Shown here: positions 44,303-55,620 of the stretch, piece after piece
Position numbering within the stretch: the stretch's first letter is position 1
How the letters are laid out: every line of letters starts with the position of its first letter
Source of the DNA: Polyodon spathula
Taxonomy: Eukaryota; Chordata; Actinopteri; Acipenseriformes; Polyodontidae
Direction: 5' to 3'
Assembly (NCBI RefSeq): GCF_017654505.1
Contig: NC_054569.1
Coordinates: 5,432,608 to 5,496,607 of the forward strand
DNA: 64,000 nt
The notes under the pieces: model-generated
What the model was told of the DNA's origin: nothing
What the model saw: only the letters and a program-made list of their open reading frames with translations
The model's database searches: none
Program-made: the position numbers and the translations under genes

Positions 44303-44524
44303 GAGTTTCTGCTCAGATCAGCTGCTCTTATATAGCTTTTTTTCTGGATATGTAAAACTACGGACCCATCTCTTTGTGTGTGTTTTATTATTGCTGCTGT
44401 AAACTATTTGAATCCTGATACAAAATTAGAATGTGCAATAATATTGGAGAGATTAATATTTGCTGAAAGTAAAATTAGTTTCATTGCTGGCCGTTTTTCT
44501 TTTTTATTTCTGTGAAACCACTAA

Positions 44525-46356
44525 ACTAAAATACTGCAGATACACAGCTCCAGTTCTGAGCAGGGTCACAGAGGAGAGCTAGAAGTGCAGTAGAGGAGTG
44601 ACTGCAGGAGCAGCAGCTATACAAAATACTACTGCTGCAGATATACAGCTCCAGTTCTGAGCAGGGTCACAGAGGAGAGCTAGAAGTGCAGTAGAGGAGT
44701 GACTGCAGGAGCAGCAGCTATACAAAATACTACTGCTGCAGATATACAGCTCCAGATCTGAGCAGGGTCACAGAGGAGAGCTAGAAGTGCAGTAGAGGAG
44801 TGACTGCAGGAGCAGCAGCTATACAAAATACTACTGCTGCAGATATACAGCTCCAGATCTGAGCAGGGTCACAGAGGAGAGCTAGAAGTGCAGTAGAGGA
44901 GTGACTACAGGAGCAGCAGCTATACAAAATACTACTGCTGCAGATATACAGCTCCAGTTCTGAGCAGGGTCACAGAGGAGAGCTAGAAGTGCAGTAGAGG
45001 AGTGACTGCAGGAGCAGCAGCTATACAAAATACTACTGCTGCAGATATACAGCTCCAGATCTGAGCAGGGTCACAGAGGAGAGCTAGAAGTGCAGTAGAG
45101 GCAGTGACTCTGCAGGAGCAGCAGAACTATTTGAAAAGGAATAACTGGTACTGCTGCAGATATACTGCAGATATAGCTCCATTTCTGAGCAGGGTCACAG
45201 AGGAGAGCTAGAAGTGCAGTAGAGGAGTGACTTCAGGAGCAGCAGCTATACAAAATACTACTTTGCAGATATACAGCTCCAGTTCTGAGCAGGGTCACAG
45301 AGGAGAGCTAGAAGTGCAGTATAATCACAGTGGTTGGATACGACGTCTAAGAAATACAATGAGCTCAATCTTTGGTAATAAATTTGTTTTGTACTTAAAC
45401 TAACTGTATCTGGTTGATTGTTCCTTGGTTGCAACTTCGAATACAATCTACTATTAAAGTGTGGGGTGCAATTCCTCGGTGGCGTCGCTGGCTCACCTTA
45501 CAGGTGTGTGACATAATGAATGACGACGACAGCCACGCGTGCTCAAGCTTTAGTTCTCAAAAATGCACCTGTCAAGATGTCCTCCGTGTTTCACATGCAA
45601 ACCGCCAGCCAGTCAAAACCGGGACCTGTCTGTAGCGCCGTCAGAGGGAAACGAGTTCTGCAGGAGCAGCAGCTATACAAAATACTACTGCTGCAGATAT
45701 ACAGCTCCAGTTCTGAGCAGGGTCACAGAGGAGAGCTAGAAGTGCAGTAGAGGAGTGACTGCAGGAGCAGCAGCTATACAAAATACTACTGCTGCAGATA
45801 TACAGCTCCAGTTCTGAGCAGGGTCACAGAGGAGAGCTAGAAGTGCAGTAGAGGAGTGACTGCAGGAGCAGCAGCTATACAAAATACTACTGCTGCAGAT
45901 ATACAGCTCCAGTTCTGAGCAGGGTCACAGAGGAGAGCTAGAAGTGCAGTAGAGGAGTGACTGCAGGAGCAGCAGCTATACAAAATACTACTGCTGCAGA
46001 TATACAGCTCCAGTTCTGAGCAGGGTCACATAGAAGAGCTAGAAGTGCAGTAGAGGAGTGACTGCAGGAGCAGCAGCTATACAAAATACTACTGCTGCAG
46101 ATATACAGCTCCAGATCTGAGCAGGGTCACAGAGGAGAGCTAGAAGTGCAGTAGAGGAGTGACTACAGGAGCAGCAGCTATACAAAATACTACTGCTGCA
46201 GATATACAGCTCCAGTTCTGAGCAGGGTCACAGAGGAGAACTAGAAGTGCAGTAGAGGAGTGACTGCAGGAGCAGCAGCTATACAAAATACTACTACTGC
46301 AGATATACAGCTCCATTTCTGAGCAGGGTCACAGAGGAGAGCTAGAAGTGCAGTAT
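44525..46356. repeat. 101-bp minisatellite, about 14 units, interrupted at 45095-45660
   Basis: The unit is 101 bp, containing GCAGATATACAGCTCCAGTT, CTGAGCAGGGTCACAGAGGA, GAGCTAGAAGTGCAGTAGAG and GAGTGACTGCAGGAGCAGCA. It is regular except between 45095 and 45660, where units are distorted and a 340-bp copy of the left flank is inserted. It lies upstream of the ADP-ribosyltransferase promoter. Confidence 0.95.
45325..45655. other. Indel-rich duplicate of 43724-44055 inside the 101-bp array
   Basis: It starts GACGTCTAAGAAATACAATGAG and follows the sequence at 43724 onwards through TGTCTGTAGCGCCGTCAGAG. The differences are mostly one-base losses in short homopolymers, plus a few gains. Both breakpoints join array sequence. 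Confidence 0.85.
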
Positions 46357-46719
46357 TAAGCAACCATTTTAGTCTGCCTTTTTTCTAGAACTTTTTGAAA
46401 AGGAAAGAACTGGTACATTTACTGCTTTCCCAAAATAATTTCTTTTAATTCAATTCCAGTCCTTTCTTTTGTCATTTTCCATCTTCGAGTATCTTCGAGT
46501 GTATTTTAAATACACATAATCACAGGAAGGCATGTCGGAGACCAATAGAAAATGTCTGGGGGAGGTCGGGCCCTCTTTTAAGAAACTACACGTGTTAAGA
46601 GGCCACTATTTGACTGTCCCTTGAGTACAGGTCTCTTAATACAGGTTTGACTGGATATATAACTGAACAATAGAGAAAACAAAAAGGAAAACTATATATT
46701 AAAAAAAGAAAAGAAACTA

Positions 46720-47197
46720 GGGTTACCATCTGGCTCCAGATGAACCGGACGCTGTGAGACAGACCGGGATTTCAAACTTGCCCCGAATCTGAAAGTAATG
46801 AATCTGTAAATGAACCATTCTTCACTACAATGAATAACGCTGCATAAATACCCACATCCACATCAAATAATTGTGTTATACTAAGAATGAGTTGCAGCCA
46901 GTCGCTGTTTCTTTTCTGTTTGTTAATATTCAATCACCAAGTATGCAAACACAATCAAAGCATCCTCCTCATCATCACCCCACTGCTCTATTGATAGATT
47001 AGCTCTTCATTCATTAAGATCTAATCAGAAGCAGCTGATCACTGGGACTTGTTTCCTGCGCACAGCAATTCCACCACAGGATTCATCTCCGCAAAGGTGG
47101 AGCTCATTTATACGTGAATTACTGTCAGTTTAGGGGCAAGTTTGAAATCCCGGACTGTCTCACAGCGTCCAGTTAACGTGGAGCCAGATGGTAACCC
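46720..47197. mobile_element. DNA transposon remnant with about 65-bp inverted ends
   Basis: The left end is GGGTTACCATCTGGCTCC, then GGACGCTGTGAGACAG, CCGGGATTTCAAACTTGCCC. The right end is the inverted counterpart (GGGCAAGTTTGAAATCCCGG, CTGTCTCACAGCGTCC, GGAGCCAGATGGTAACCC). Length is 478 bp with an AT-rich noncoding centre. No clear target duplication was seen. The 42-bp array starts within 10-15 bp of its right end. Confidence 0.75.
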
Positions 47198-47204
47198 GAA
47201 AGAA

Positions 47205-49015
47205 ACAATGAACCATGTATTCACAGAGTGTTTAACCTTGCTATCAACAATGAACCATGTATTTACAAAGTGTTTAACCTTGCTATCAATCATACAGCAC
47301 TGTATTCAAGAGTGTTTAACCTTGCTATCAACAATGAAATATGTATTCACAGAGTGTTTAACCTTTGTATCAACAATGAACCATGTATTCACAGAGTGTT
47401 TAACCTTGCTATCAACAATGAACCATGTATTCACAGAGTGTTTAACCTTGCTATCAACAATGAACCATGTATTCACAGAGTGTTTAACCTTGCTATCAAC
47501 AATGAACCATGTATTCACAGAGTGTTTAACCTTGCTATCAACAATGAACCATGTATTCACAGAGTGTTTAACCTTGCTATCAACAATGAACCATGTATTC
47601 ACAGAGTGTTTAACCTTGCTATCAACAATGAACCATGTATTCACAGAGTGTTTAACCTTGCTATCAACAATGAACCATGTATTCACAGAGTGTTTAACCT
47701 TGCTATCAACAATGAACCATGTATTCACAGAGTGTTTAACCTTGCTATCAACAATGAACCATGTATTCACAGAGTGTTTAACCTTGCTATCAACAATGAA
47801 CCATGTATTCACAGAGTGTTTAACCTTGCTATCAACAATGAACCATGTATTCACAGAGTGTTTAACCTTGCTATCAACAATGAACCATGTATTCACAGAG
47901 TGTTTAACCTTGCTATCAACAATGAACCATGTATTCACAGAGTGTTTAACCTTGCTATCAACAATGAACCATGTATTCACAGAGTGTTTAACCTTGCTAT
48001 CAACAATGAACCATGTATTCACAGAGTGTTTAACCTTGCTATCAACAATGAACCATGTATTCACAGAGTGTTTAACCTTGCTATCAACAATGAACCATGT
48101 ATTCACAGAGTGTTTAACCTTGCTATCAACAATGAACCATGTATTCACAGAGTGTTTAACCTTGCTATCAACAATGAACCATGTATTCACAGAGTGTTTA
48201 ACCTTGCTATCAACAATGAACCATGTATTCACAGAGTGTTTAACCTTGCTATCAACAATGAACCATGTATTCACAGAGTGTTTAACCTTGCTATCAACAA
48301 TGAACCATGTATTCACAGAGTGTTTAACCTTGCTATCAACAATGAACCATGTATTCACAGAGTGTTTAACCTTGCTATCAACAATGAACCATGTATTCAC
48401 AGAGTGTTTAACCTTGCTATCAACAATGAACCATGTATTCACAGAGTGTTTAACCTTGCTATCAACAATGAACCATGTATTCACAGAGTGTTTAACCTTG
48501 CTATCAACAATGAACCATGTATTCACAGAGTGTTTAACCTTGCTATCAACAATGAACCATGTATTCACAGAGTGTTTAACCTTGCTATCAACAATGAACC
48601 ATGTATTCACAGAGTGTTTAACCTTGCTATCAACAATGAACCATGTATTCATGTATTCACAGAGTGTTTAACCTTGCTATCAACAATGAACCATGTATTC
48701 ACAGAGTGTTTAACCTTGCTATCAACAATGAACCATGTATTCACAGAGTGTTTAACCTTGCTATCAACAATGAACCATGTATTCACAGAGTGTTTAACCT
48801 TGCTATCAACAATGAACCATGTATTCACAGAGTGTTTAACCTTGCTATCAACAATGAACCATGTATTCACAGAGTGTTTAACCTTGCTATCAACAATGAA
48901 CCATGTATTCACAGAGTGTTTAACCTTGCTATCAACAATGAACCATGTATTCACAGAGTTTAACCTTGCTATCAACAATGAACCATGTATTCACAGAGTG
49001 TTTAACCTTGCAACA
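47205..49015. repeat. 42-bp minisatellite, about 43 units, very homogeneous
   Basis: The unit is 42 bp, containing ACCATGTATTCACAGAGTGT and TTAACCTTGCTATCAACAATGA. Units from about 47370 to 48640 appear identical. The first four and the last three are diverged. One junction (48645-48660) has a 9-bp partial duplication. Frames remain open on both strands for 448-630 codons only because 42 is a multiple of three and the unit lacks stops in those frames. Confidence 0.98.
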
Positions 49016-49602
49016 CATGTATCAACCAGCATGTGGCACTGTTTAACCTTGCTATCAACACTTTATTCACAGGGAATCAACAATGAACCGCCAAAATATT
49101 CAATGAATTTAAAAATTTAGCAACAATTAACCATGTATTCACAGGTATAGAATTGGCACTGAACCGCCAATGCACTTTGTGGGAACATTTATTTAAAATA
49201 GTGTTTACATAGTGAACTCAGTATGGAGACAGTGTTGGCTGACAGTGGGAAAGATGGGCCAATGGAAAGAATGCGTTGTTAAGGGTAGCTTTGAGGTTCC
49301 ACAGGCCCCCCACAGTGATAAATTACAATGATCATGACTGCTCCAGGAGCAATGAGTAGGTAGCTTCCTGTACCTTCACATAAACAAAACATAGAAAAAT
49401 TAAGATGTGTTACCAATTTCATGAAACACAGGTTGATAAAACTCCTACAAATGAAAGGTAAGCGTTTTCATTATCATTCCACATTGAAGAAACCAAAAAG
49501 TTCCACACAGGTTGTTTTAAATTCACAGTACAAGCTAGATGGACGTGCTTTGCGTATAAAAATGTAAATGACATTTCACAACTGCGTCACATCAAAGATA
49601 TT
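49016..49602. other. Diverged array edge and unique AT-rich sequence
   Basis: Scattered fragments of the 42-bp unit (CCATGTATTCACAGG, ACTGAACCGCCAA) fade out by about 49165. Nothing else was recognised. Confidence 0.5.
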
Positions 49603-49800
49603 TTATCCGCTGGTTCCAATCCAGGCTATGCCATTGCCGACCGTGGCCGGGAGTCTTGAGGGGGCGGCGCTCAATTGGCCAAGCTTGAGCCGTCCGGGTT
49701 GGGAGGGCTTTAGGTCGGCAGGGTAATCCTTGTCTCACCGCTGCACTGCACCAGCGACTGCTGTGAAGGCCAGGCACCTGCGAGTTGCAGAAGCGTGCTC
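49603..49800 (+). mobile_element. tRNA-related SINE, plus-strand copy, head-truncated
   Basis: It starts at a B-box-like GGTTCCAATCCAGGCTATGC, followed by GTGGCCGGGAGTC, GGCGGCGCTCAATTGGCC and TTGTCTCACCGCTGCACTG. The same order of segments is present inverted at about 49905-50160. The family name is not known to me. Confidence 0.65.
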
Positions 49801-49904
49801 TGAAACATGCTTCAAGCTGTCAAGCCGACCTCTTGTTTTTTTCACACTTCAAACCCCACAGCTAAGCCACCAGACCTTATTGTGCTGAAGGTGGACAACA
49901 CAGA

Positions 49905-50160
49905 TCACATGACGCTGTAGCAGGCCTGCAGGCGCCCCAGTCAACAACAGGAGTCGCTGGTAAACAGTGGCGAGACAAGAATTAACCGGCTGACTTAAAC
50001 CCTCCCCATCCGGCGCTGCTGAGCCAATTGTGCGTAGCCCCCCTGGGAACTCCTGGCCACAGCCTGCAGTGGAATAGCCCTGGATTGGAACCAACGATCT
50101 CCAGGCTATAGGGCGCATCCTGCACTTGGGCGATGTGCCACTCGGGAGCACTTAACCATG
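49905..50160 (-). mobile_element. tRNA-related SINE, minus-strand copy, with head
   Basis: Read on the minus strand: GTGCTCCCGAGTGGCACATC (head, A-box region), GGTTCCAATCCAGGGCTATTCC (B box), GTGGCCAGGAGTTCCC, ACAATTGGCTCAGCAGCG, then TTGTCTCGCCACTG. It is the same family as the plus copy 100 bp away, so the two form an inverted pair. Confidence 0.7.
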
Positions 50161-50882
50161 TTTTTCAATTGGGACGTTCCAGAGACACCCTTAGCACAGG
50201 AGAAGCACTTTTTTGGGCAGGGATAGCACAGGAGAAGCACTTTTTTGGGCATGAATTAATATGCAGTCATTTTAATTTTGTTTTCAACCTCTTTTGGTGC
50301 CCAATTTTTGGCTTTCTTTCAGCAGTTTGAATTGTTATTTTTGTATTTCTCTGTATATTAAACTCACCATGCCAATGAATTCACCTCAACTGTGCTTATT
50401 ACGTGCGGATTATTTTTTTCTTCAAGCCCCTCCCCTAACACACTCTCCTCCGCTGGTGCGTGTCTGGGTCTGTATTACTATGCTGATCAACAGGCTTCAA
50501 GTTCTTTGATCTGAGGTATAATTTGACACAACCATTTTGCGGGCCCTTCATTGTTGCTTAGGGCCCCTGTCGGGGTGGGGAAGGGGCCACCTGGTCTGCC
50601 ACTGCATATGATGTATCCTTGGCCATTTTAATTTGCTTTTTTTCCCTGTTGTATATAATACTCAGAAGTGCCACAATAGGGCGTCTCAGCGACCCCATCT
50701 TATATATCAATCTGGGAAATACAGTCCGGGGAGGTGATTGCAAATGCCTAACTGTACGTAGGTCTCACACACCAGGGTTTTAAATTTATGTAACTCTTGT
50801 TTGCTACAGCGGGAGTTATGATAAGAGATTTTAACATTACTCTGGCTCTTCACCAAGATTTTAATTCTCGTGACTCAGTTTG
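50161..50882. other. Sequence before the second gap, no gene seen
   Basis: Contains a 34-bp direct duplication (AGCACAGGAGAAGCACTTTT, about 50196 and 50227). No domain or spliced gene was recognised. Confidence 0.4.
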
Positions 50883-51382
50883 NNNNNNNNNNNNNNNNNN
50901 NNNNNNNNNNNNNNNNNNNNNNNNNNNNNNNNNNNNNNNNNNNNNNNNNNNNNNNNNNNNNNNNNNNNNNNNNNNNNNNNNNNNNNNNNNNNNNNNNNNN
51001 NNNNNNNNNNNNNNNNNNNNNNNNNNNNNNNNNNNNNNNNNNNNNNNNNNNNNNNNNNNNNNNNNNNNNNNNNNNNNNNNNNNNNNNNNNNNNNNNNNNN
51101 NNNNNNNNNNNNNNNNNNNNNNNNNNNNNNNNNNNNNNNNNNNNNNNNNNNNNNNNNNNNNNNNNNNNNNNNNNNNNNNNNNNNNNNNNNNNNNNNNNNN
51201 NNNNNNNNNNNNNNNNNNNNNNNNNNNNNNNNNNNNNNNNNNNNNNNNNNNNNNNNNNNNNNNNNNNNNNNNNNNNNNNNNNNNNNNNNNNNNNNNNNNN
51301 NNNNNNNNNNNNNNNNNNNNNNNNNNNNNNNNNNNNNNNNNNNNNNNNNNNNNNNNNNNNNNNNNNNNNNNNNNNNNNNNNN
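50883..51382. other. Assembly gap, exactly 500 N
   Basis: A second run of 500 N. ORFs drawn through it have no meaning. Confidence 0.99.
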
Positions 51383-51544
51383 CTGTGTTGAGAAACACCA
51401 GAGCAGTGGTGGCTAATACCCAAACACTGCGATCCATTGTGCTGGATCTCAAGGGGCTCCACGATCCACCAGTAAGCTATGACCAACAATCATTATATTC
51501 AATATGTTTTGTTCAATATTATTTCATTATATGTGTAAATGCAT

Positions 51545-51822
51545 TATTTCAGAGTATAATAATAATAATCTTTATATAGCGCCTTTCATAGTGGACCACC
51601 ATCACAAAGTGCTTTACAAGACATGAGACTAGGGTGTGTGAACTATGCATCAGCTGCAGAGTCACTTACAACAACATCTCACCCGAAAGACGGAGCACAA
51701 GGAGGTTCAGTGGCTTGCTCAGGGTCACACAGTGAGTCAGTGGTGGAGGTGTGATTTGAACCGGTGACCTGCTGGTTATAAGCCTGTTTCTTTAAACACT
51801 GGACCACATAACCTCCTCGTAT
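51545..51822 (-). mobile_element. tRNA-headed SINE-like repeat
   Basis: On the minus strand a B-box-like CGGTTCAAATCA (near 51750-51762) lies in a tRNA-like head at the right end. The body contains GTGTGACCCTGAGCAAGCC, CTTTGTGATGGTGGTCCAC and ends in GGCGCTATATAAAG plus an ATT-rich tail. This is the order of a tRNA-derived SINE inserted on the minus strand. Confidence 0.6.
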
Positions 51823-52091
51823 ACATATGTGCATTATTTCAGAGAATGTGTAAATGCATTATTTTAAATGTTCATTTATCAGGAACTCATATAGACCTAT
51901 AATTTGAAAAAAAAAAAAAAACAGTTTTTAAAAAACATATTTCTCCTTTCCAGCACTGATCTCTGAATAATTTATATATATCGACCATACATATAAAATA
52001 CTGAAATTATAAAATCAATGCTGTAACATAAGAACATAAGAAAGTTTACAAACGAGAGGAGGCCATTCGGCCCATCTTGCTCGTTTGGTTG

Positions 52092-54925
52092 TTAGTAGCT
52101 TATTGATCCCAAAATCTCATCAAGCAGCTTCTTGAAGGATCCCAGGGTGTCAGCTTCAACAACATTACTGGGGAGTTGATTCCAGACCCTCACAATTCTC
52201 TGTGTAAAAAAGTGTCTCCTATTTTCTGTTCTGAATGCCCCTTTGTCTAAACTCCATTTGTGTCCCCTGGTCCTTGTTTCTTTTTTCAGGCTGAAAAAGT
52301 CCCTTGGGTCGACACTGTCAATACCTTTTAGAATTTTGAATGCTTGAATTAGGTCGCCACGTAGTCTTCTTTGTTCAAGACTGAACAGATTCAATTCTTT
52401 TAGCCTGTCTGCATATGACATGCCTTTTAAGCCCGGAATAATTCTGGTCGCTCTTCTTTGCACTCTTTCTAGAGCAGCAATATCTTTTTTATAGCGAGGT
52501 GACCAGAACTGAACACAATATTCAAGATGAGGTCTTACAAGTGCATTGTACAGTTTTAACATTACTTCCCTTGATTTAAATTCAACACTTTTCACAATGT
52601 ATCCGAGCATCTTGTTAACCTTTTTTATAGCTTCCCCACATTGTCTAGATGAAGACATTTCTGAGTCAACAAAAACTCCTAGGTCTTTTTCATAGATTCC
52701 TTCTCCAATTTCAGTATCTCCCATATGATATTTATAATGTACATTTTTATTTCCTGCGTGCAGTACCTTACACTTTTCTCTATTAAATGTCATTTGCCAT
52801 GTGTCTGCCCAGTTCTGAATCTTGTCTAGATCATTTTGAATGACCTTTGCTGCTGCAACAGTGTTTGCCACTCCTCCTACTTTTGTGTCGTCTGCAAATT
52901 TAACAAGTTTGCTTACTATACCAGAATCTAAATCATTAATGTAGATTAGGAATAGCAGAGGACCTAATACTGATCCCTGTGGTACACCGCTGGTTACCAC
53001 ACTCCATTCTGAGGTTTTTCCTCTAATCAGTACTTTCTGTTTTCTACATGTTAACCACTCCCTAATCCATGTACATGTGTTTCCTTGAATCCCAACTGCG
53101 TTCAGTTTGAGAATTAATCTTTTGTGCGGGACTTTGTCAAAAGCTTTCTGGAAATCTAAATAAACCATGTCATATGCTTTGCAATTATCCATTATCGATG
53201 TTGCATCCTCAAAAAAATCAAGCAAGTTAGTTAGACACGATCTCCCTTTCCTAAAACCATGTTGACTGTCTCCCAGGACCCTGTTACCATATAGGTAATT
53301 TTCCATTTTGGATCTTATTATAGTTTCCATAAGTTTGCATATAATAGAAGTCAGGCTTACTGGTCTGTAGTTACCTGGTTCAGTTTTGTTTCCCTTTTTG
53401 TGGATCGGTATTACGTTTGCAATTTTCCAGTCTGTCGGTACCACCCCTGTGTCAAGAGACTGCTGCATGATCTTGGTTAGCGGTTTGTAAATTACTTCTT
53501 TCATTTCTTTGAGTACTACTGGGAGGATCTCATCCGGCCCAGGGGATTTGTTTATTTTAAGAGCTCCTAGTCCCTTTAACACTTCTGCCTCGGTTATGCT
53601 AAAGTTATTTAAAACTGGATAGGAACTGGATGACATGTGGGGCATGTTGTCAGTATCTTCCTTTGTAAAAACTTGTGAAAAGTAATCATTTAATATATTT
53701 GCTATTTTTTTTCTTCATCTACGATTTTGCCATTTGTATCTCTTAAACATTTAATCTCCTCTTTGAATGTTCTCTTGCTGTTGTAATATTGGAAAAACAT
53801 TTTGGAATTGGTTTTAGCTCCCTTAGCAATGTTCATTTCTATTTCTCTCTTGGCCTTTCTAACTTCCTTTTTGACTTGCGTTTGCAGTTCTGTGTACTCT
53901 TTCTGCGTACTTTCTTTTTGGTCCTTTTTTAATGCTCTGTAAAGTGCCTTTTTTCGCTGAATATTTTTTTTAATTGATCTATTAAACCATTTTGGCAATT
54001 TAGTTTTACATTTAGATTTGTCTACTTTAGGGATGTAATTGTTTTGCGCCTCTAGTACTACATTTTTGAAGAACAACCATCCTTCTTCTGTGGGTGTTTT
54101 CTCTATTTTACTCCAATCTACTTCTGTTAGTCTCTGTTTCATACCTTCATAGTTTGCTTTTCTAAAATTGTAAACCTTAGCTTTAGTCATTACTTTTGGG
54201 GATTTAAAAAACATTTCAAATGAGACCATGTTGTGGTCTGAGTTTGCCAGTGGTTCTCTGACCTCTGTTTTAGTTATTCTGTCTTTGTTATTTGAAAAGA
54301 CTAAATCAAGGCATGCCTCCCCTCTAGTCGGTGCCTTGACAAATTGTGTTAGGAAGCAGTCATTTGTCATTTCCACCATTTCTATTTCATCCTTCGTGCT
54401 ACCCACTGGGTTTTCCCATTTTATTTGGGGGAAGTTGAAATCCCCCATTAGTATGGCTTCTCCTTTGCTACACACATTTCTAATGTCATTGTATAACAGA
54501 TTATTGTGCTCACCGTCTGAATCTGGCGGTCTATAGCATGCTCCTATTATTATGCCCTTTGAATTTTTGTCCGTTATTCTGATCCATATTGATTCGGTTT
54601 TATTTTCTTTGTCCAGGTTTAACACCTGGGTTTCAAGACTGTTTCTTATGTATAGCGCTACCCCTCCTCCTCTTCTGTCCTGCCTGTCTTTCCTATACAG
54701 TGTATACCCACAAATATTATATTCGTCCCCATCACTCTCAGATAACCACGTTTCTGTAACACCTATCACATCATAGTTACCTGTTAGTGCAGTAGCTTCA
54801 AGTTCTAGAATTTTGTTTCTGATACTTCTAGCATTTAGATAAATACATTTAATGGTTGTCTTACCTGAGTTGTTGTTCTTGTTTTGATGCGGTCTCCCTT
54901 CTGTTTTTTTGTTGATTTCTCCCCC
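52092..54925 (-). pseudogene. LINE ORF2: endonuclease plus reverse transcriptase, one frameshift
   Basis: Coding order on the minus strand: endonuclease from about 54870 (YLNARSIRNK) through ETWLSESDG, YRPPDSDGEH, LMGDFNFPQIKW, SDHNMV. Then a basic linker, then reverse transcriptase from about 53645 (GFRKGRSCL, YLDFQKAFDKVPH, SGVPQGSVLGPLLFLIYIND, KFADDTK). The C-terminal region ([22 protein letters not shown]) ends at the stop at 52092. The only break seen is a one-base loss next to the T-run at 53703-53715, where copy 1 reads through in frame. The frame is open upstream into the end of ORF1 without an obvious ATG, so translation may depend on reinitiation. The Met at 54769 is internal to the endonuclease. 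Confidence 0.9.
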
Positions 54926-54936
54926 CTTCCTTTCTA

Positions 54937-55620
54937 GTTTAAATGCTTCTGAACCTGCTCGAGGATCTTTTCTCCGAGTAGACTGGTTCCCTTGTTATTT
55001 AAATGCAGTCCATCCCGTCTATACAGATAGTCCTCGTTGTAGAATGTGGTCCAATGATCAAGATAGGTGAAGCCTTCCTGTGTGCACCACGTCTTCAGCC
55101 ATGCGTTTTGATTAATTATTTCCAGCTGTCCTTATGGTCCTTTGCAAGGTGCCAGTAGTATACCAGAAAATACCACAGTTTTGGTTTTCTCTTTTAATTT
55201 CCTTCCTAGCTCTCTGAATTTGTTTTGCAGGGATTTTGGTCTGTCTCTTCCAATGTTGTTTGTACCGATGTGGATGACTACTACCGGCTCGTCTCCTGTT
55301 CGTTCTAGGAGCCTGTCCACGTTCTCAGTGATGTGCTTGACCGAGGCTCCCGGAAGGCAGCACACTGTTGTAGTAAGGGGGTCCAAACTGCGAACTTGAA
55401 CTTCCCTTCTTTTTGCTGTGTTTCTCAATATGGAGTCCCCAACAATCATGACCTCCCTTCTTTTTGCTGTCTGGTCACCACTGTCAATAGGGTCCTGGAT
55501 GTTGTTCCTTTCATTCTCTTGTTGTTGGTTCTGCTCACTGCATTGTTCTGCTGTGCTGTTGGCTCCCCTCCCCTCGTCCGTGTCTCAGAACGGCACTGAA
55601 TTTGAATCAGCTGCTCCGAG
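54937..55620 (-). pseudogene. LINE ORF1 with SGNH esterase-like domain, one stop
   Basis: Minus-strand reading gives a hydrophilic Q/N/E-rich N-terminus. Then comes an SGNH/GDSL-type domain: MIVGDSILRN (Gly-Asp-Ser nucleophile), VVIHIGTNNIG (Asn block), and DGLHLNNKG (Asp and His of the DxxH motif). It ends EQVQKHLN-stop. CR1-clade ORF1 proteins are known to carry such an esterase. A TAA at about 55133 interrupts the domain in frame between LLAPCKGP and QLEIINQNAWL. ORF1 ends where ORF2's frame begins. The start Met is not certain: the Met at 55449 begins just before the catalytic Ser, and the frame is open further upstream. Confidence 0.82.

Noticed and set aside
47142..49120. Very long ORFs (509 and 630 codons forward, 448 reverse)
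   Set aside because: They are the 42-bp repeat read in several open frames on both strands at once. There is no start context, splice signal or non-repeat domain.
50797..51579. ORFs spanning the N run, and a possible exon at 51383-51471
   Set aside because: The frame through N is meaningless. The sequence after the gap (LRNTRAVVANTQTLRS) has a GTAAGC donor but no visible acceptor and resembles a widespread fish repeat string, so it cannot be supported.
54228..54776. Plus-strand ORFs opposite the LINE endonuclease
   Set aside because: They are antisense shadows of ORF2, and equivalent shadows occur at 32356-32904.
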